A stretch of 64,000 nucleotides of DNA from contig RSEF01000001.1 of NCBI GenBank assembly GCA_003993805.1, positions 71,909,046-71,973,045 of the forward strand, written 5' to 3'. This DNA is from Himantopus leucocephalus (taxonomy: Eukaryota; Chordata; Aves; Charadriiformes; Recurvirostridae). A program made the translations under genes and the position numbers. This document shows positions 50,051-62,848 of this stretch, in pieces. The notes below the pieces were generated by a model. That model had not been told where the DNA came from, made no database searches, and saw only the letters and a program-made list of their open reading frames with translations. Position 1 is the first letter of the stretch; every line of letters starts with the position of its first letter.

Positions 50051-53000
50051 GGAAAAGAGATGGGGCAGAGCTCAGGCGTCACCCACTGTTTCCCTCCTGG
50101 GCACATTACTCCCTTATTTATGTCTTTAAAGTAAATTTCTGGACTCACTTAAGTGTAGAAAATAAAAACTTATCCAATCTTTGTGTGAAGAAAAACGAAG
50201 GCCCCAGCTTCCTCCCAGAACGCCTGCTGCTTTCTCTGCAAGGCCTAAGGAGAATCTGAACCTTAAAGGAATATATATAAAAATTATAGTTCCATGACAT
50301 TTTACAGTATTTTAATAGGATGCCAATCACTAAACCAAAAAGCTTGCCTAGAGACTAGACACTGAAAAACATAGTGATATATGCTGGAGTTTGCCCCAAG
50401 ACAACCCGAAGCTGCAAGCTTCAAAACATGGAGACATGGGTGTTGAAATTTAAATTGCCAGATATGAACTTTCTTCTACTGCTTTGATTTCAGTTCTGCT
50501 TTCTTTTCAAATTCTGATTTCAATGTGGCAGAAATTTCATGAAAAACAGTCTTTTTCTTGAAATGTTGGATATAGTTTATAACAAACACACCCTGAGTTG
50601 CTTTTGTAATTTCCTAGCATTAAGGACAGATATTTTGAAAAACAGCGACCTTGACACCAAAGTCCAAATTTCATTATACAGTGATTTTAGGCCTGGATTG
50701 TTGTTTTAGCTTTAATGCAATTGTGGATTCTAATAGTGCTTTCTTGGCCTAGCATTTGGAAACTATTTGACCAGATTCCCTAGCAGAACAAATAGGCAAA
50801 CCTAGCTGAAGTGAGTGATACTACACAGGGTGACACCAAGGAAAAGCTGCTGGCAGCAACAAAGCATTTCTTGAATGCTTATGTATTCCAAAGAAATGAA
50901 AATCAAGGGAAAGTGGGTATCTGATGTCACGAGACATCTATATTTTCCCTTGGACAAATCAGCAGCTCCTTAAAGACAGAAGCAAAAAATTATGAAATAT
51001 AAAAATGAAATCACACAAGCAAACAAAATTTAAAATAGAAAAATCTATGTGTGCAGGTGTTTAGGGGTTTACAAAGTATTTCCTTAAAAATTATATATAT
51101 AAATATATATATAAAATTTTTATAAATTTTTTTGTTTGTGTATTTTATATGGGTTTTTGGTACTCTTTCAAGACTTGTCAGTACTGTTTTCTGTTGTTTT
51201 CCATTTCAAGTTGCAGGCTTTCCCCAAGAGATCTATAACTTTTTTTTTTAAAGTCATAAGTATAATAAATTAAATTAATATCATATACATTTTTATAAAA
51301 TAAAATAGCCCTTTAAAACACAAGGCCCAGAGGCATACGCATAATAGCAAGTCAGCTTTTAAAACAAAGAACTCTTTCCTCAAGTCAACCACTTTCAAGT
51401 ACAGTGGTTTAATTTACACACAGAAGGTCCCTTTAGGGAAGAAAAAACTTGTAGAAGCTGACTGGATAGATACTTTCTTCTTTCTCTTTTACTTCCCCAT
51501 GGAATTACAGATTTATTTTCTGCAGAGCGAATAGACTTTTATGAAGTTTTCTTGTGTTAAATTGATTTCCTTAGCACTAATCAGCAGTTTTTAAAGAACG
51601 GACTTTGCAATATTACTTTCCCCCTCTCAGCAGGACATTTTATATTCATGTGCCCTGAAAAAAAACCTGTTGACAAGGATTGAATCTTCACTTCAGTAAG
51701 CCAGGTAAGAGAAGTCCCCAGGTCTTTAAGGGTGGTCTGTATGATGCAGTCAATGAGAAAGACCATGTGAGAGCCGCACTCAGGGATATCCGCTGCCTTG
51801 GCACTGGTGGAAAATTTGCATTTATACGATAACCTACTCAGTAGGAACAATGCAAGCTGCATGCTTCTGACACCGGGTCTTGTGCTTTGTTAGGTTGGGC
51901 TCTGCATGTGATGGATGAAACCTCTCAACAGCTACATGAATTGTACATATCAATAAGTATAGACCTGTATATATGTAAATACATATATATTTATATGTAT
52001 GCAGCTGAAAAGGTAGAGCATTTTCTGAGGGTTATTGATTCATCATGCAAGAATCTCTTGATGATTATAAGAAAGCTAATTAGTAGCAGAACATTGCTCT
52101 GGCATAAGCATTTTTCTCCCACCTGCCTGGTCCCATCTGAAAACCCGACCTGCTCTTATGAGACAATTGTGCTCACGTTTACCTGGAGATCAATGCTCTA
52201 TTATGAATTTAGCACCATGTGTGCCCTTCCCGAGACCACAGAAGTGATCAGGAGGAGCCTGGCATGGATGGCCCCACAGAGACTATAGCCATTCCTTCTT
52301 TGCATCATCTAGGAAGGTAGATATTCACACCTAGAGATGAGTGGTGCCAGGTGGCCCACCCAATGCCTGGTGGACAACATAACAACAGGCCGTAGCTCCT
52401 ACACGTGTGCACTCAATGTTTCTGTTGCCCATTTTCTTACAGGATTCAGAGCTCTGAGGTGAGACATCACTGCCCAGTGTATCAGTGGTCTGCACCAGAC
52501 CCTCAGCACAAATGCCTGAGTAACTCTAAATATTTCTTTGCAAGTCACCAGCTAACGTTACACAGGAAGAACTAGCATATTTCGCTGCTTTATTTTAAAG
52601 ATTATTCTAATACCTGCTGAAAAAAAATTATTTTATTTTCCCTGCCTTCTTGCTTCACAATAAAAAATTTTAAAGGCTTTTCATCATCTTTGTGTTTGCA
52701 ATCCATATACACATAATGATGAGTGATTTTACTGCAGACACTAACTTTTCCTATAATGTGGCTACATATTCCTCCATTGTCTCTTGGTAAGTGCTAACAA
52801 TTTTAACAGTTTTAATATAATCTTGTAATAGCTACAATTTCTATAATATTTGTAATTTCCCTGTGTTTCTCGAATAGCACATATTTTTGGAGTTTACTAT
52901 CCAATTATTTCTGGAGTAAATATGTATCATTTTTATTTTGCTTGATCTGCAAGTGAGTACTTTCTTATGCATGTATGTACAAGAAACTAAAATGCATGCT

Positions 53001-55429
53001 GTTGTCTCTAGTAGCCAGCACTGCAAAGCACACTGAGATCTATAGGAAACCAGGGAAAACTGTTATTAAGAAAAGAATCACTATCAAAAGAAGGACAGCT
53101 GAGCTGGTGCATAATTTCTCTAGCCAAATTGATCTGTATTAATACTTACAGATCTTTTGAGATATGATTAAGATTACATATTTGTTTGATATCAAAGGAC
53201 CATTAGTGGAGCTACATCACAAAGCTCAAACCCTGACCCAGTAGCCAGTAATCAAAGTATCTAATTGCTAAACAAGCTCCTCCAGACATACCAGACTAAT
53301 TTTCTGCTTGCCAACTCTCATAATTTCCCTATTGAGTGATTCCATTGTTAGAAACTGGGGGTCTTCGGTGCTGTTCTTCTGTCCTTACAGTTTCTCAGTT
53401 TGGATACCCAAACTGCCAGTTACCATTGTGAAAAAAAAACCCAACCCAGAAAAAAAGAAGTCTACATGGAATTAATTGTGGTAATGAGTCTCAGCTACAG
53501 AAAGAGGAGAAACATATCACTACACAGATAGAACACAACCACTGAGTACAGTTCACAGGACACACACAGAGGAAATACAGTTACTAAAAGAACAGTGTAC
53601 AACTCTTCTGCCACCATGCTCTGTGCTCCTCTGATGACTGGCCATCTGGGATATTTTCAAAGCCCCTCCAGGATGTTTAGCTTTCCTTTAGTTCCATTTT
53701 AGTTCTTGCTATTTGACAAAAGTCCACAACACATTAGCGCACTTTCTATTGCTGTGATAACCTTTCAGTGAACAGTATGTTCCTCAGTCTTTTGGAAAGC
53801 TAAAGCTGTATGTGATGTCTTCTACACAGAATGGCATAATGGTCTTCTGTAAGGACTGGAGACAATCTGACGTTGGCCATATTACCCTGCTTCTCCAAGC
53901 TATAAAATAAATAAGCAAGCAATAAATAATAGAATATATAACATTAAAGATTAGATAGACTAAAGAAAGAAATAAGCAGATGACTTAGGCATTATCATTT
54001 TAGGCAATGGTAAATGCTGTACAATTATATGTCAGATATGATGGTTGGAATCACTGTATAGTATGACAAGAAAAACAGTTAAATTAGTTTTCAGTATGTG
54101 TAATTCATAGAATTGTACTAATTTTTTTAAAAATATTTAATTTCAGGGGGAAAAAAAAGAAGAATGATTAGTCAGGCGCTTCATCTGTTTCTGATTTAAA
54201 ATTAGACCAGAAATTATTTTCTCATGAAAAATAATTGGTGGTGTTCTGAAAATAAAGAACCGTTTCAGTTTAGTTTTTGTCATTCTGACATTATCCAATT
54301 AAACTTATTCCTTCATTTTAAAAAAGCATACTACAATTAACCAATGTTGTATTTAAAAAAAAATAAAATAATTGAACAACTAAAATAAAACAAAATATTC
54401 TGTTTCACATTAATAAAAAAATACATTATTCACATTGTTGCAAAATGAAATTCATTCTTCTAATAATAGTCAGTATAGCTTCCTTCTGTTTTTTGGTTGA
54501 GTCACTGAGAGATCCATCATTTGCTTAGTCCCAGTTACACATCAGTCATGCAGGTATGCATTCTGCCTCTGATCCATGGCAATCACTTGTCCTTAGATGT
54601 TGTTTTTAGGCTTTGCCTTGCAAAAGTTTGTGGTTTTAGCTGTGAAGATTCAGACCCCAGTCACAGCCAACATAGCAACCATTGCAGATCATCATGAATA
54701 GCATGATGAGGCAGCACAGGTCATATGTTGAAGTAAATAATTTAGAGTGCTTAATTCATTCATAAATGCAGCCTCTTCTCCTGCTTCCACCACCTCCTAC
54801 TTGGCATATCCTCTCCTGTATGCACTAGAGTAGTTCCTGCCACTACAGGGGACTAGCAACACCATAAATAAATAAATACCCAGCAATGTTCATGTAGAGA
54901 TTGTTTGAGAGTTATTAACTGCAGGTCTTGGATGCATCAAGTTCAGTTATATAATAGGAAGGCATCAGAAAAAATTAAAACTGTAAAGTGGAAATGTAGC
55001 ATAATCTGGCAGAATGAACACACCAAAAAGAAGCCCATGTTCTGCCCCCGCCATGTATTCCTGTGGGTCATCAGGCACTTTGCCTTTAACTTCTCAGTTC
55101 CCCAGAATGCAATGTGGGCAGTAATACGTGTACCTCTCCTTATTCAATCACTGCTTTTAGGACTCACTAGTTTCATCAGGTTTTGAGCATTCACACATAT
55201 AAACTCTTACTGAATCAAAGACCCCTTCTTGTTCTCATTAACAGGTAAGCCTCCTATTGACGTCAACATAAGAAAAGGCAGTTCCTAAAGATTTATCACA
55301 TTAATGGCAACACTTTATCCATTCAATATCAATTTTCTAATTCTATATAACCTCAGAAATCTCAGTGGGTACCAAGTTACTTGCACTGCTAAAACTGAAG
55401 CCCTTCTGAACTTACGTCAGACAAGAAGA
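50051..55429. other. Non-coding sequence with AT-rich palindromes
   Basis: AT-rich sequence without a recognisable gene. Notable are an AT-repeat palindrome at 51085-51130 and an inverted repeat at 51969-51988 (ATATATGTA, two As, TACATATAT). Open frames such as 51887-52288 (133 codons) contain these repeats and show no domain. Confidence 0.55.
51085..51130. repeat. AT-rich imperfect palindrome
   Basis: Runs of aaaaattatatatat and atatatataaaattttt face each other around a short AT centre. Such sequence can extrude as a cruciform and is prone to breakage and copy errors. No function is implied. Confidence 0.6.
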
Positions 55430-55852
55430 CAGCAACTTCAAAGGGGTGTCTTGTCCATTACCTTTCCCTACAACATGACTAACCATACCTGCCAGATATT
55501 TGTCTAGCCTGTTTTTAAAAGACTCTGGGGTAGGATTTCATGATATCCTCAAGCAATTTTCTCCAGAGCTTCACTATTCTTACAATTATAAAGTCATTCT
55601 AATGTTTAACCTAAATCTCCCTTTCTGGAAATTGGCACATTCTTTTTGTCTAATTCAAGATGGACACAGAGAAAAGGTTATTCCATTCTTCTCAGCAGTC
55701 TCCTTTTCATGCCATAATTTCCCTGCTTAGCTTTGCTTTGGTCTAGGCTCAGCAACACACTTCTTTCAATTTTTCTTCACAGGTCATATTATAGCCTGAC
55801 TTTTCCTCACTATCACTGTCTTCTCTGGATTGCCTCCAACTAGTTCAGTTTG
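55430..55852 (-). mobile_element. Old CR1/L3-type fragment, 3' untranslated and terminal coding region
   Basis: The plus strand carries the complement of an ancient amniote CR1. Recognisable words in order are gccagatatttgtctagcct, tttttaaaagactctgggg, caagcaattttctccagagc, tttaacctaaatctcccttt, acaggtcatattatagcc and cttctctggattgcctcc. These follow the conserved order of CR1 3' sequence shared by birds, crocodiles and turtles, including the CTCCTCTGGACT-type word also seen at 8862. It is far more diverged than the element at 8655. Confidence 0.8.
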
Positions 55853-56119
55853 TCAAGAAAAAACGGTGGTGCCACAACCGGTCTCCTCCACTGGAGCTCT
55901 TGCCAGCAATGCTGAACAGACATAGAGCTTTTGGATGCCCAAGGAGGGATCATGGTGTGATTACAGACTTCTACGAAAGCAAGGTGGCAACTGAGCAAGA
56001 GTCCCCCGGTGGCTAAGTGTGTGTTAACAACTAGCATGGTGCAATAGAAGAGAATCTGAAGCTGAGGACCCTGTGCCCACACTGTATATTCTCAGGAGCA
56101 TTAATTCAGATTAGTTCTA

Positions 56120-56359
56120 GTCTGGTCCCAGGTACTGAATGCCTGTCAATAACTGGGAAAAAACGTAATCTTGGAGCACATCTTCTGGTTTAATGTCATC
56201 CAAAAGTGATCCAGTTCTCCTGCTGTATAACTGCTCCATGATGCAGTCAGAAGCACAATAACTGGAGAGATCTGGGGCATGTACTTTAAAATATCTGAAC
56301 AAAAATGTAATGTTAAATACATCCAGAGATCTTTTTTGGGTGTGCATTAGGGTTCTGAT
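56120..56359 (-). other. Open segment on the minus strand, possible terminal exon
   Basis: On the minus strand an open frame preceded by an acceptor-like run (TTACATTTTTGTTCAG) ends in a TAG near 56117. It encodes about 59 residues after that acceptor, with pieces such as HAPDLSSYCASDC and SLLDDIKPEDVLQDYVFSQL. The acidic, helix-like composition resembles real protein. No polyadenylation hexamer was found before the neighbouring CR1, no upstream exon in matching phase could be established, and I recognise no family. It is listed so it can be tested. Confidence 0.2.
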
Positions 56360-58123
56360 AATATAAGTGGGCACTGCGGCTTTCAAAACCAAAATGGCTC
56401 ATTCCAGACCTCAATGTACAGGTTGATTGCCTCAGCTTAAGAAGCCTGAAGCAGGTGAATCAAACCAGCAATGGACCACGCTCAGAGAGATACATGCAGA
56501 AGGTTAGATTTTCATTTCTTTTCCTCACTGAAGAGGAAGGGCTAGAAGAGGAAACTAGGCTCATTGGTATCTTTGTTACAATTTATATTGGTTTCTGTGG
56601 GTTTTGCTAGATTTCTTTTAAGCATCAGAATTCCAAATGTTAACTGTAATCAAACTAGAATGTGTTGTAGATATTTTTCATAAGATTTGTTTTGATATTC
56701 TAGTGTAGCTTTAGAAGAAAGACTTTCCAGGCTCTTAAAGGCGTATTCTCGTAGCTGTACAACACTCAATCTCTTGTGTTGAAGGTGCAATGTTAGTAAT
56801 TTAATTTGCAGTGAGAATGAATCAACAAATTCTAGAAACATGAAAGAAGTCTTTCTTTGAGAGGAAGGATTTTATCCTTTGACATATCACCTGCAAGTCC
56901 AAAAAAGAGCACAACACACATTTGATTTTATTGCTTGGCAATGTGGAGTAATACTTTCTCAGCTTTCTCTTGAGATACATCTCAGTACTTTATTGTCTTA
57001 ATTCCTAAAGAATAGCTGTCTTCCAAATCCAGGCTACTTCTCAGGCTGAATATTAATTAGTCACCTAGGAAACAAACTCAGCGTGCTACTAGTTTTCTGC
57101 TCTGATTCTCTGAAACCTTAGAGACAACTGAGTTTGAGAGGTAGTTGTTTAGTTTGTTTAAATAAAAAACAAATGCCTTATTCTCCTGGCTTTCAGTTAT
57201 GTTCTTCAAAATGTGAATGTCCTATAGCTGTAATTAGTAAATTTGGTTGCTGAGATTTCTATGAATTGGCTTTTATGGAAACGTCAGTTTCAAGGATTAC
57301 AGATGTTCAAAATATTTTTCCTTTACTTACAGGAGAAGGTAAACAGAATGAATTCCCTGCATGCATCCCTGCAACCTCCCAGAGGCATAATCACCTGGAA
57401 TAGAGGGTAGAAGATGAGACTTTAAAAAACAAGTACTGGACCCAAAACTATTCATCCTGATAGTCCAAGTTAAGAGATTTGACAAAAGACACTTTACAGT
57501 ACTACAGAAGCTGTCTATTTCATTGATAGGGTTTATTACATAGAAATGAAATAACATGAATTTGGTTGCAGAGGGAGAATGAACTTGGATTAAATCAGTG
57601 CAAAATCTGCAACTGTAATGGTAATAAATACTAAGAAAAAGCAGAGGCAACAAATAAAATGCTTTTTCCTTTCCCTCCCCCTTACTCCTGCTCTGTAGCT
57701 GCGATGTGTGTCCCACTCTTTATTTGTAGCTGTTACTTATCATACTGCAATGTGTTACACCTGTTTGTTTGCAGGTTTATTTAAGTATATGGGACTTCTC
57801 CATCACAAAGGGAGTTGTGCAGAAATAGCCATATGTTAGAAATCTGAGCTTGTGAATACTTCAGACTTTGAAAAAAACCTATCATTATAGTTTTCAACAC
57901 ACTTCCCGCAGAAACTTTAGTTTTCCAGACTCTGCTTAGCAACACTTTTACTTCTTAAGCCAGTAAGGGGACGGGAGAGAAAGGAAGGAGAAGAAATGTC
58001 ACTTTTTACACAATATTAGTAGAACAGTTTGGCATTTTGAAGACACATTAGATAGGTCTCTACCACAATGAACGAATGCTCTGCATGACCATGCACAGAG
58101 AGCAAAACAGGTTGCAAGATATG

Positions 58124-58459
58124 CTACAGTAATTTTGTTTTTAATTGTTTCTTCTCAATCTGTTTTAATCTGTTAGGAGTGCTGACATAACCATGTTGCT
58201 GTTCACATGCTTCTTTCTCTATTGTACCAGACGTTCGTCCCCCAATACTTCTGGTTATCATGGAAAGGCTTGGTATGATACTGTTTCTCCTATTTGTTGA
58301 GGGTTTCCGGAGCACAGTTTTAGATAGACAGCTGATTACATCTTGTGGAGAGCTAACATGAAAGGTCAGAACTAAATCCGAATTAAATACAGAATCACTT
58401 ATGTGAAAGAAGGGGCCAAGCTGAATCATAGCTGATGGATCAAAACTTAAAGCTACCAA
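58124..58459 (-). other. Open segment on the minus strand, 111 codons
   Basis: An open frame on the minus strand contains an Arg/Ser-rich stretch (RKPSTNRRNSIIPSLSMITR) with several potential kinase sites. An acceptor-like CCTTTCATGTTAG lies inside it and a weak donor, GTACAA, follows. It could be an internal exon of a minus-strand gene converging on SYT10, or chance. No domain is recognised. Confidence 0.2.
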
Positions 58460-59040
58460 AACCCCTAAGCATTATTAACTTTTAGTGATATCACCCAATA
58501 TCAACGTGGTAACATTCATCTACAGCCAATCTTAATGGGGGATGTGAAGCAGGTCAAAACATGAATGCTCTACAACATTAATTATGTTGTAGGAGCACTT
58601 CTGTTTTGCCAACTTGCTAACTTCATTAACCTTCTTAACCTTCACCTTCATTTTTCTAAATTTGGATGATAAACTGGTGCTTTCAGTTTAGCTAAACTGA
58701 GTGCAGTTTATGCTGGTTTGTAATTCAAAATAAGCCAAGTTTCTATTCAAGCATATACAAAAATTCATATACTACCCAGAGTAATTTTCAGGGACCATTC
58801 ACCATGGTTCCTACTGAGGCAATGATAGAGAATGTATCTGTGGATTCTATTTGAAGTAGCATTTACGAAATCAGCCGGCACAAGTATTAACAGAACTTGT
58901 GGGTATTGGAAATGGATGCTTGCATTTCTCTTGTGCTCTTTCTATTTTAAACATAGGTTTACATTGCACATGTCACTGTCATCTGAAAAGTGGCACTTAG
59001 ATGAATCCTACCTCTGATAATAAAAAGTTAGAGCATATAT

Positions 59041-59100
59041 CAGAATCATAGTCATGCGTCTTCTAAGACACCTGCAGAGGTCATTATCGTCCAGCCTTTT
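59041..59100 (-). mobile_element. Possible worn CR1 3' end
   Basis: The plus strand reads cagaatcatag, then gaggtcattatcgtccagcc, similar to the complement of the CR1 terminal repeat and the GGTCATCTAGTCCAACC word. Only about 60 bases are recognisable. Confidence 0.4.
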
Positions 59101-62100
59101 CCTTGCCTTATTTGGATAATTATTCCTTTAATAAGACAGGAGTCATTTCGTTCACCACTGGAGTGCAGGAGCCCTTACAGAACAGTTATATTTCCAAGAC
59201 TGACCTAAAGACTGTCAGGTATTTGATATCTTCCGCACACAATAATCAATCACAGAAATAGAATCTCTGGAAATGGTGTTTCTCAAAATGACATTAATAC
59301 AAACCAGGAGATATGACAAGAAACAGGACTGACTGGAATAAAAATGTGGTTTCTCATAGAGAAGTGCTCCCTAATCATGTAGCCATTATCTTTTATCACT
59401 AGTTTCTGACCATGTATTGCTAATCTCAGGCAGCGAAAAAGCTATTTATTGAGCTAAGGTGCCTTTAGTTTGTGAGCCTTTAGAACGTTTTTGCTTCACA
59501 ATTTTGAACTTTACTCCTCAAACATGATGCCTATAGACCTTCCACTAAAAATCGAGATTCCCACTCCATCTCCTAATTTTAGAGGTTGATAAGATATGAC
59601 TTGCAAAAGGGCCGGTCCACTCCAAGACTGAAATAAATCTAGTCTACTTCATGCCCAAGTGGTGCCTTATATTTCTTAATTGAACTCTAGTAATTAGAGA
59701 TTTCTTAGCCTGACTTCCTTTACATTTGACTATTACTCACTCACAGCTGGCTTAGTAATAAAATTCTACGTATGCATATGCAAATCCTCTGAAGTCACAT
59801 TTGCTCTTCCTGCTCTATGTTGGTCATGGGTCATTTTTCATTCTTGCTGTACACCTATTGCCGAAGCCTTTTGCCAGATTTCAGGTTTGGGGGTTTTTGA
59901 GGACTAAACTATGATTTCTAGAGCACACTAGTAAGAAGCAACCAACACTGTGAGTTCACTGTGAACTTTTTGAAGCCTTTTGAAGAAGGCTTGAAGACAC
60001 ATCTATCTGCAACACAGTTCTAGAGAAATGCTCTTGTAGTGGTACATACTGGGGCCAGAATGTCACAGAAGGGAACTAAACTTTTTCTGCAATTAGCTAT
60101 CCTCCATTAACTGCAGTGTCAATACTGACTTTTAGGTATTTTGTACTCCTAAAACCTCTCTGAGCTCATTTGGTCAGCATGGAGGAAAGGTAGTACTAGT
60201 ACTATCTGCTCCTGTTTCCTGGTTGAAGGGCACCCTAGACCTTTCTGCTCCTGGAGTTCAAGGCCATCCTTGTCTGTCTGGTATTTAGGTAGGAGGTGCA
60301 AGAGTGGAAGTTCTTGATCGTGTTCCCTCCTCTCCCCTTCCTCAAATTGGAGGAGCAGAACACAGGTGGTACCTCACCTCCCGCTGAACTCTCATGCAGG
60401 TGAGAAGTTGCTACCTCTAAGTTAAAGAGCTACAAAAGCATATAATGACTTGCAAATGTAAGTAGCACTTAGATGATTCTTTATTTATGAGATACATTTG
60501 GAACATTGTGTTTCGTAGACTGATGGAAGAGGTGAGTGTCTTTTGAAGAGCTCAGTACAAGTGTCAAAATAATACATCAGAATATGCAGGAGCTGTTAAT
60601 GCATCAGTCTTGAAAATCCAAATTGCAAGTCAAATATTCATACTTGCATCCAAAATCTCCCTCAAATACTGACAGGTGTGTATTTCTCAAAATTACTATT
60701 CCATGACTCATTCTCCTTTATCTTCTTTCAGAAATGTTACTTCTAATGGAGAGCATCAAATGTGAAGTGATCAGGTGACATTAAAGCTAACATATGTCAA
60801 CCGCAAGATATTCCATACATAACAGCACACATATTTCCAGTATGAATGCCTGCAGCTAATATTTGAGGATGATTATGAGAAAGTTTAGTATCATTAAGTT
60901 AATTGCCTAGTGACAACATATCCTTAGAATGAAGACCAATTTGTTACACTGGTGTTTCACTTCATTTGTCCATGAAAGTGTGTCCACATATATATGGATG
61001 TGGTGCATCAACACTTGAACATGCAGCTGCATTGAACATCTTCCAAAAGCAAAGCAAATTCTTTGCCAGAATTCAAATCCTGGAGATGCAATTAATTCAA
61101 GGCAGAAGTCCCACCAGTTCTTAACCTACTGGAAATTCCAGGTCTACATTAGCTAGTGACCAGGATTTGATCCAGACTCCATCCAGTGGCTAACATCGCA
61201 GCACAATATTTTCTAAAACAAGCTGAAATAAATGATGTAAATTAACCATACAGTTGTGAAATCAGGCGTATGCACAAATACATCCATATCTCAGTTGTGA
61301 TTGTTTGACACCTTTGTTTAATGAGGTAGTAATGCAGTAGCAATCTTTCTGAGGCAAAAAATAATCTCACAATTTAATATGAAAATGATTGTGTTCCTCC
61401 AACTAATAATTAGTCCAAACTATACAAACCAATTCACAGACAGCAGAAGAAGCCTATAACCACTGTGACACTGGCATAAAGGAAGTCATGTCAGAAATTT
61501 TAATATTTACTTTTCCTCTTAGACATGCAGTGTTGACAAGCTTTCTGTCTGAGTTTGTATGGAAAAATATGCCTTTGGGGATAAACACAAAACCAGTATG
61601 AAATATGAATAGAAGAACAGAAAGAAAAGCTAAAACACTACCCTGTTAGGTTCCAAACTGATGGCTAGATCACATCATGCTGGGCTGGGCCTTGTGAAAT
61701 GTTCAAATCAGACTAAGCATTTGGGACAACCATTTTTTTCCTTCTGGCTGGAAAATTCCATTCCTGTTGAATAAATATATAGTACACCTAATAGGATTTC
61801 CTTTTTTAAGACACTTTCCATTATATTATTTTAAAAAGCATGTCAAAAGTTGGTTCATCCACTCAGATATGGTGCCAATCTTCTGTGCATGCAGATTCAT
61901 TACAAACAATAAATAGACAAACTTTCAGTCTCTTAGGAATGACTCCCAGAAAGGACCTTTTACACCTGGGAGAGGAGTTCTTCTGAACTGACCACAGCCG
62001 TCTCAATATCTCTCTTTCTGTTTGTTTTTCATGTTATCAAATCAATATCCTTTTAGTATTATGATACACTCATGTCTTATGCCACCTTCTCCTTTTGGCA

Positions 62101-62562
62101 GACAAAAATTATACTGTGCAAATATCTACTTTCAGTACATCAGTTGATTCTCAACCTTTTCAGCCTTTACACCCATCTTCTCTGTTAAGAGAGAACTGGT
62201 TGCTGTCTTAAACTACACTGAAGATCTTTTTTTTTTCTTTTTTAATCAAGGTCTGCAGTGGTCTAGGCCTTGGGAGTGACAGCTAGTGGCATCTCAAATA
62301 CTGATCTCAGAGAAGTAGAATTCATAACAAGTGTTTGTGTAGCATTGTGTACGCTCCATCTCATTGATGCCGTGGCTACAAAGTGGAGCACCATTGTTCC
62401 CTGAACACTTCTTGAATTCACTGTATACATTCTGTATACATTCACTGTATACTTAGTCCCGATTTTTTCTGCTATATTCTCACAGACTTCTAGGTGATAA
62501 AGTTTAGTTTAACTTTGACATTTGTTGCAATGTGCATTTGGCTCATCTGAACATGTCACTTG
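59101..62562. other. Non-coding sequence, nothing recognised
   Basis: AT-rich sequence. Short direct repeats of a TGTATACATTC-type word occur at 62418-62452. No exon, RNA gene or clear transposon is seen. Confidence 0.55.
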
Positions 62563-62848
62563 CCTTACAAGAATAATTTGCTGCACACTGCAGAGAGAAT
62601 ATCTGCATTGTTNTCTTACAAGAATAATTTGCTGCACATTGCAGAGAGAATATGTGCATTGTTCAAGGTAAAAGTACAGTACATCCCCACCACAAACAAA
62701 ACAACCTTTATCTTGTGCATAGGCAGATAGNCCTTACAAGAATAATTTGCTGCACACTGCAGAGAGAATATCTGCATTGTTCAAGGTAAAAGTACAGTAC
62801 ATCTCCACCACAAACAAAACAACCTTTATCTTGTGCATAGGCAGATAG
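62563..62848. repeat. Triple near-identical direct copies around two single Ns
   Basis: Copy A (62563-62612, about 50 bases), copy B (62615-62730, 116 bases) and copy C (62733-62848, 116 bases) share the same sequence with a few substitutions. Ns at 62613 and 62731 lie between them. A is a prefix of B and C. The layout fits a small contig wedged between two larger ones without merging. Confidence 0.85.
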
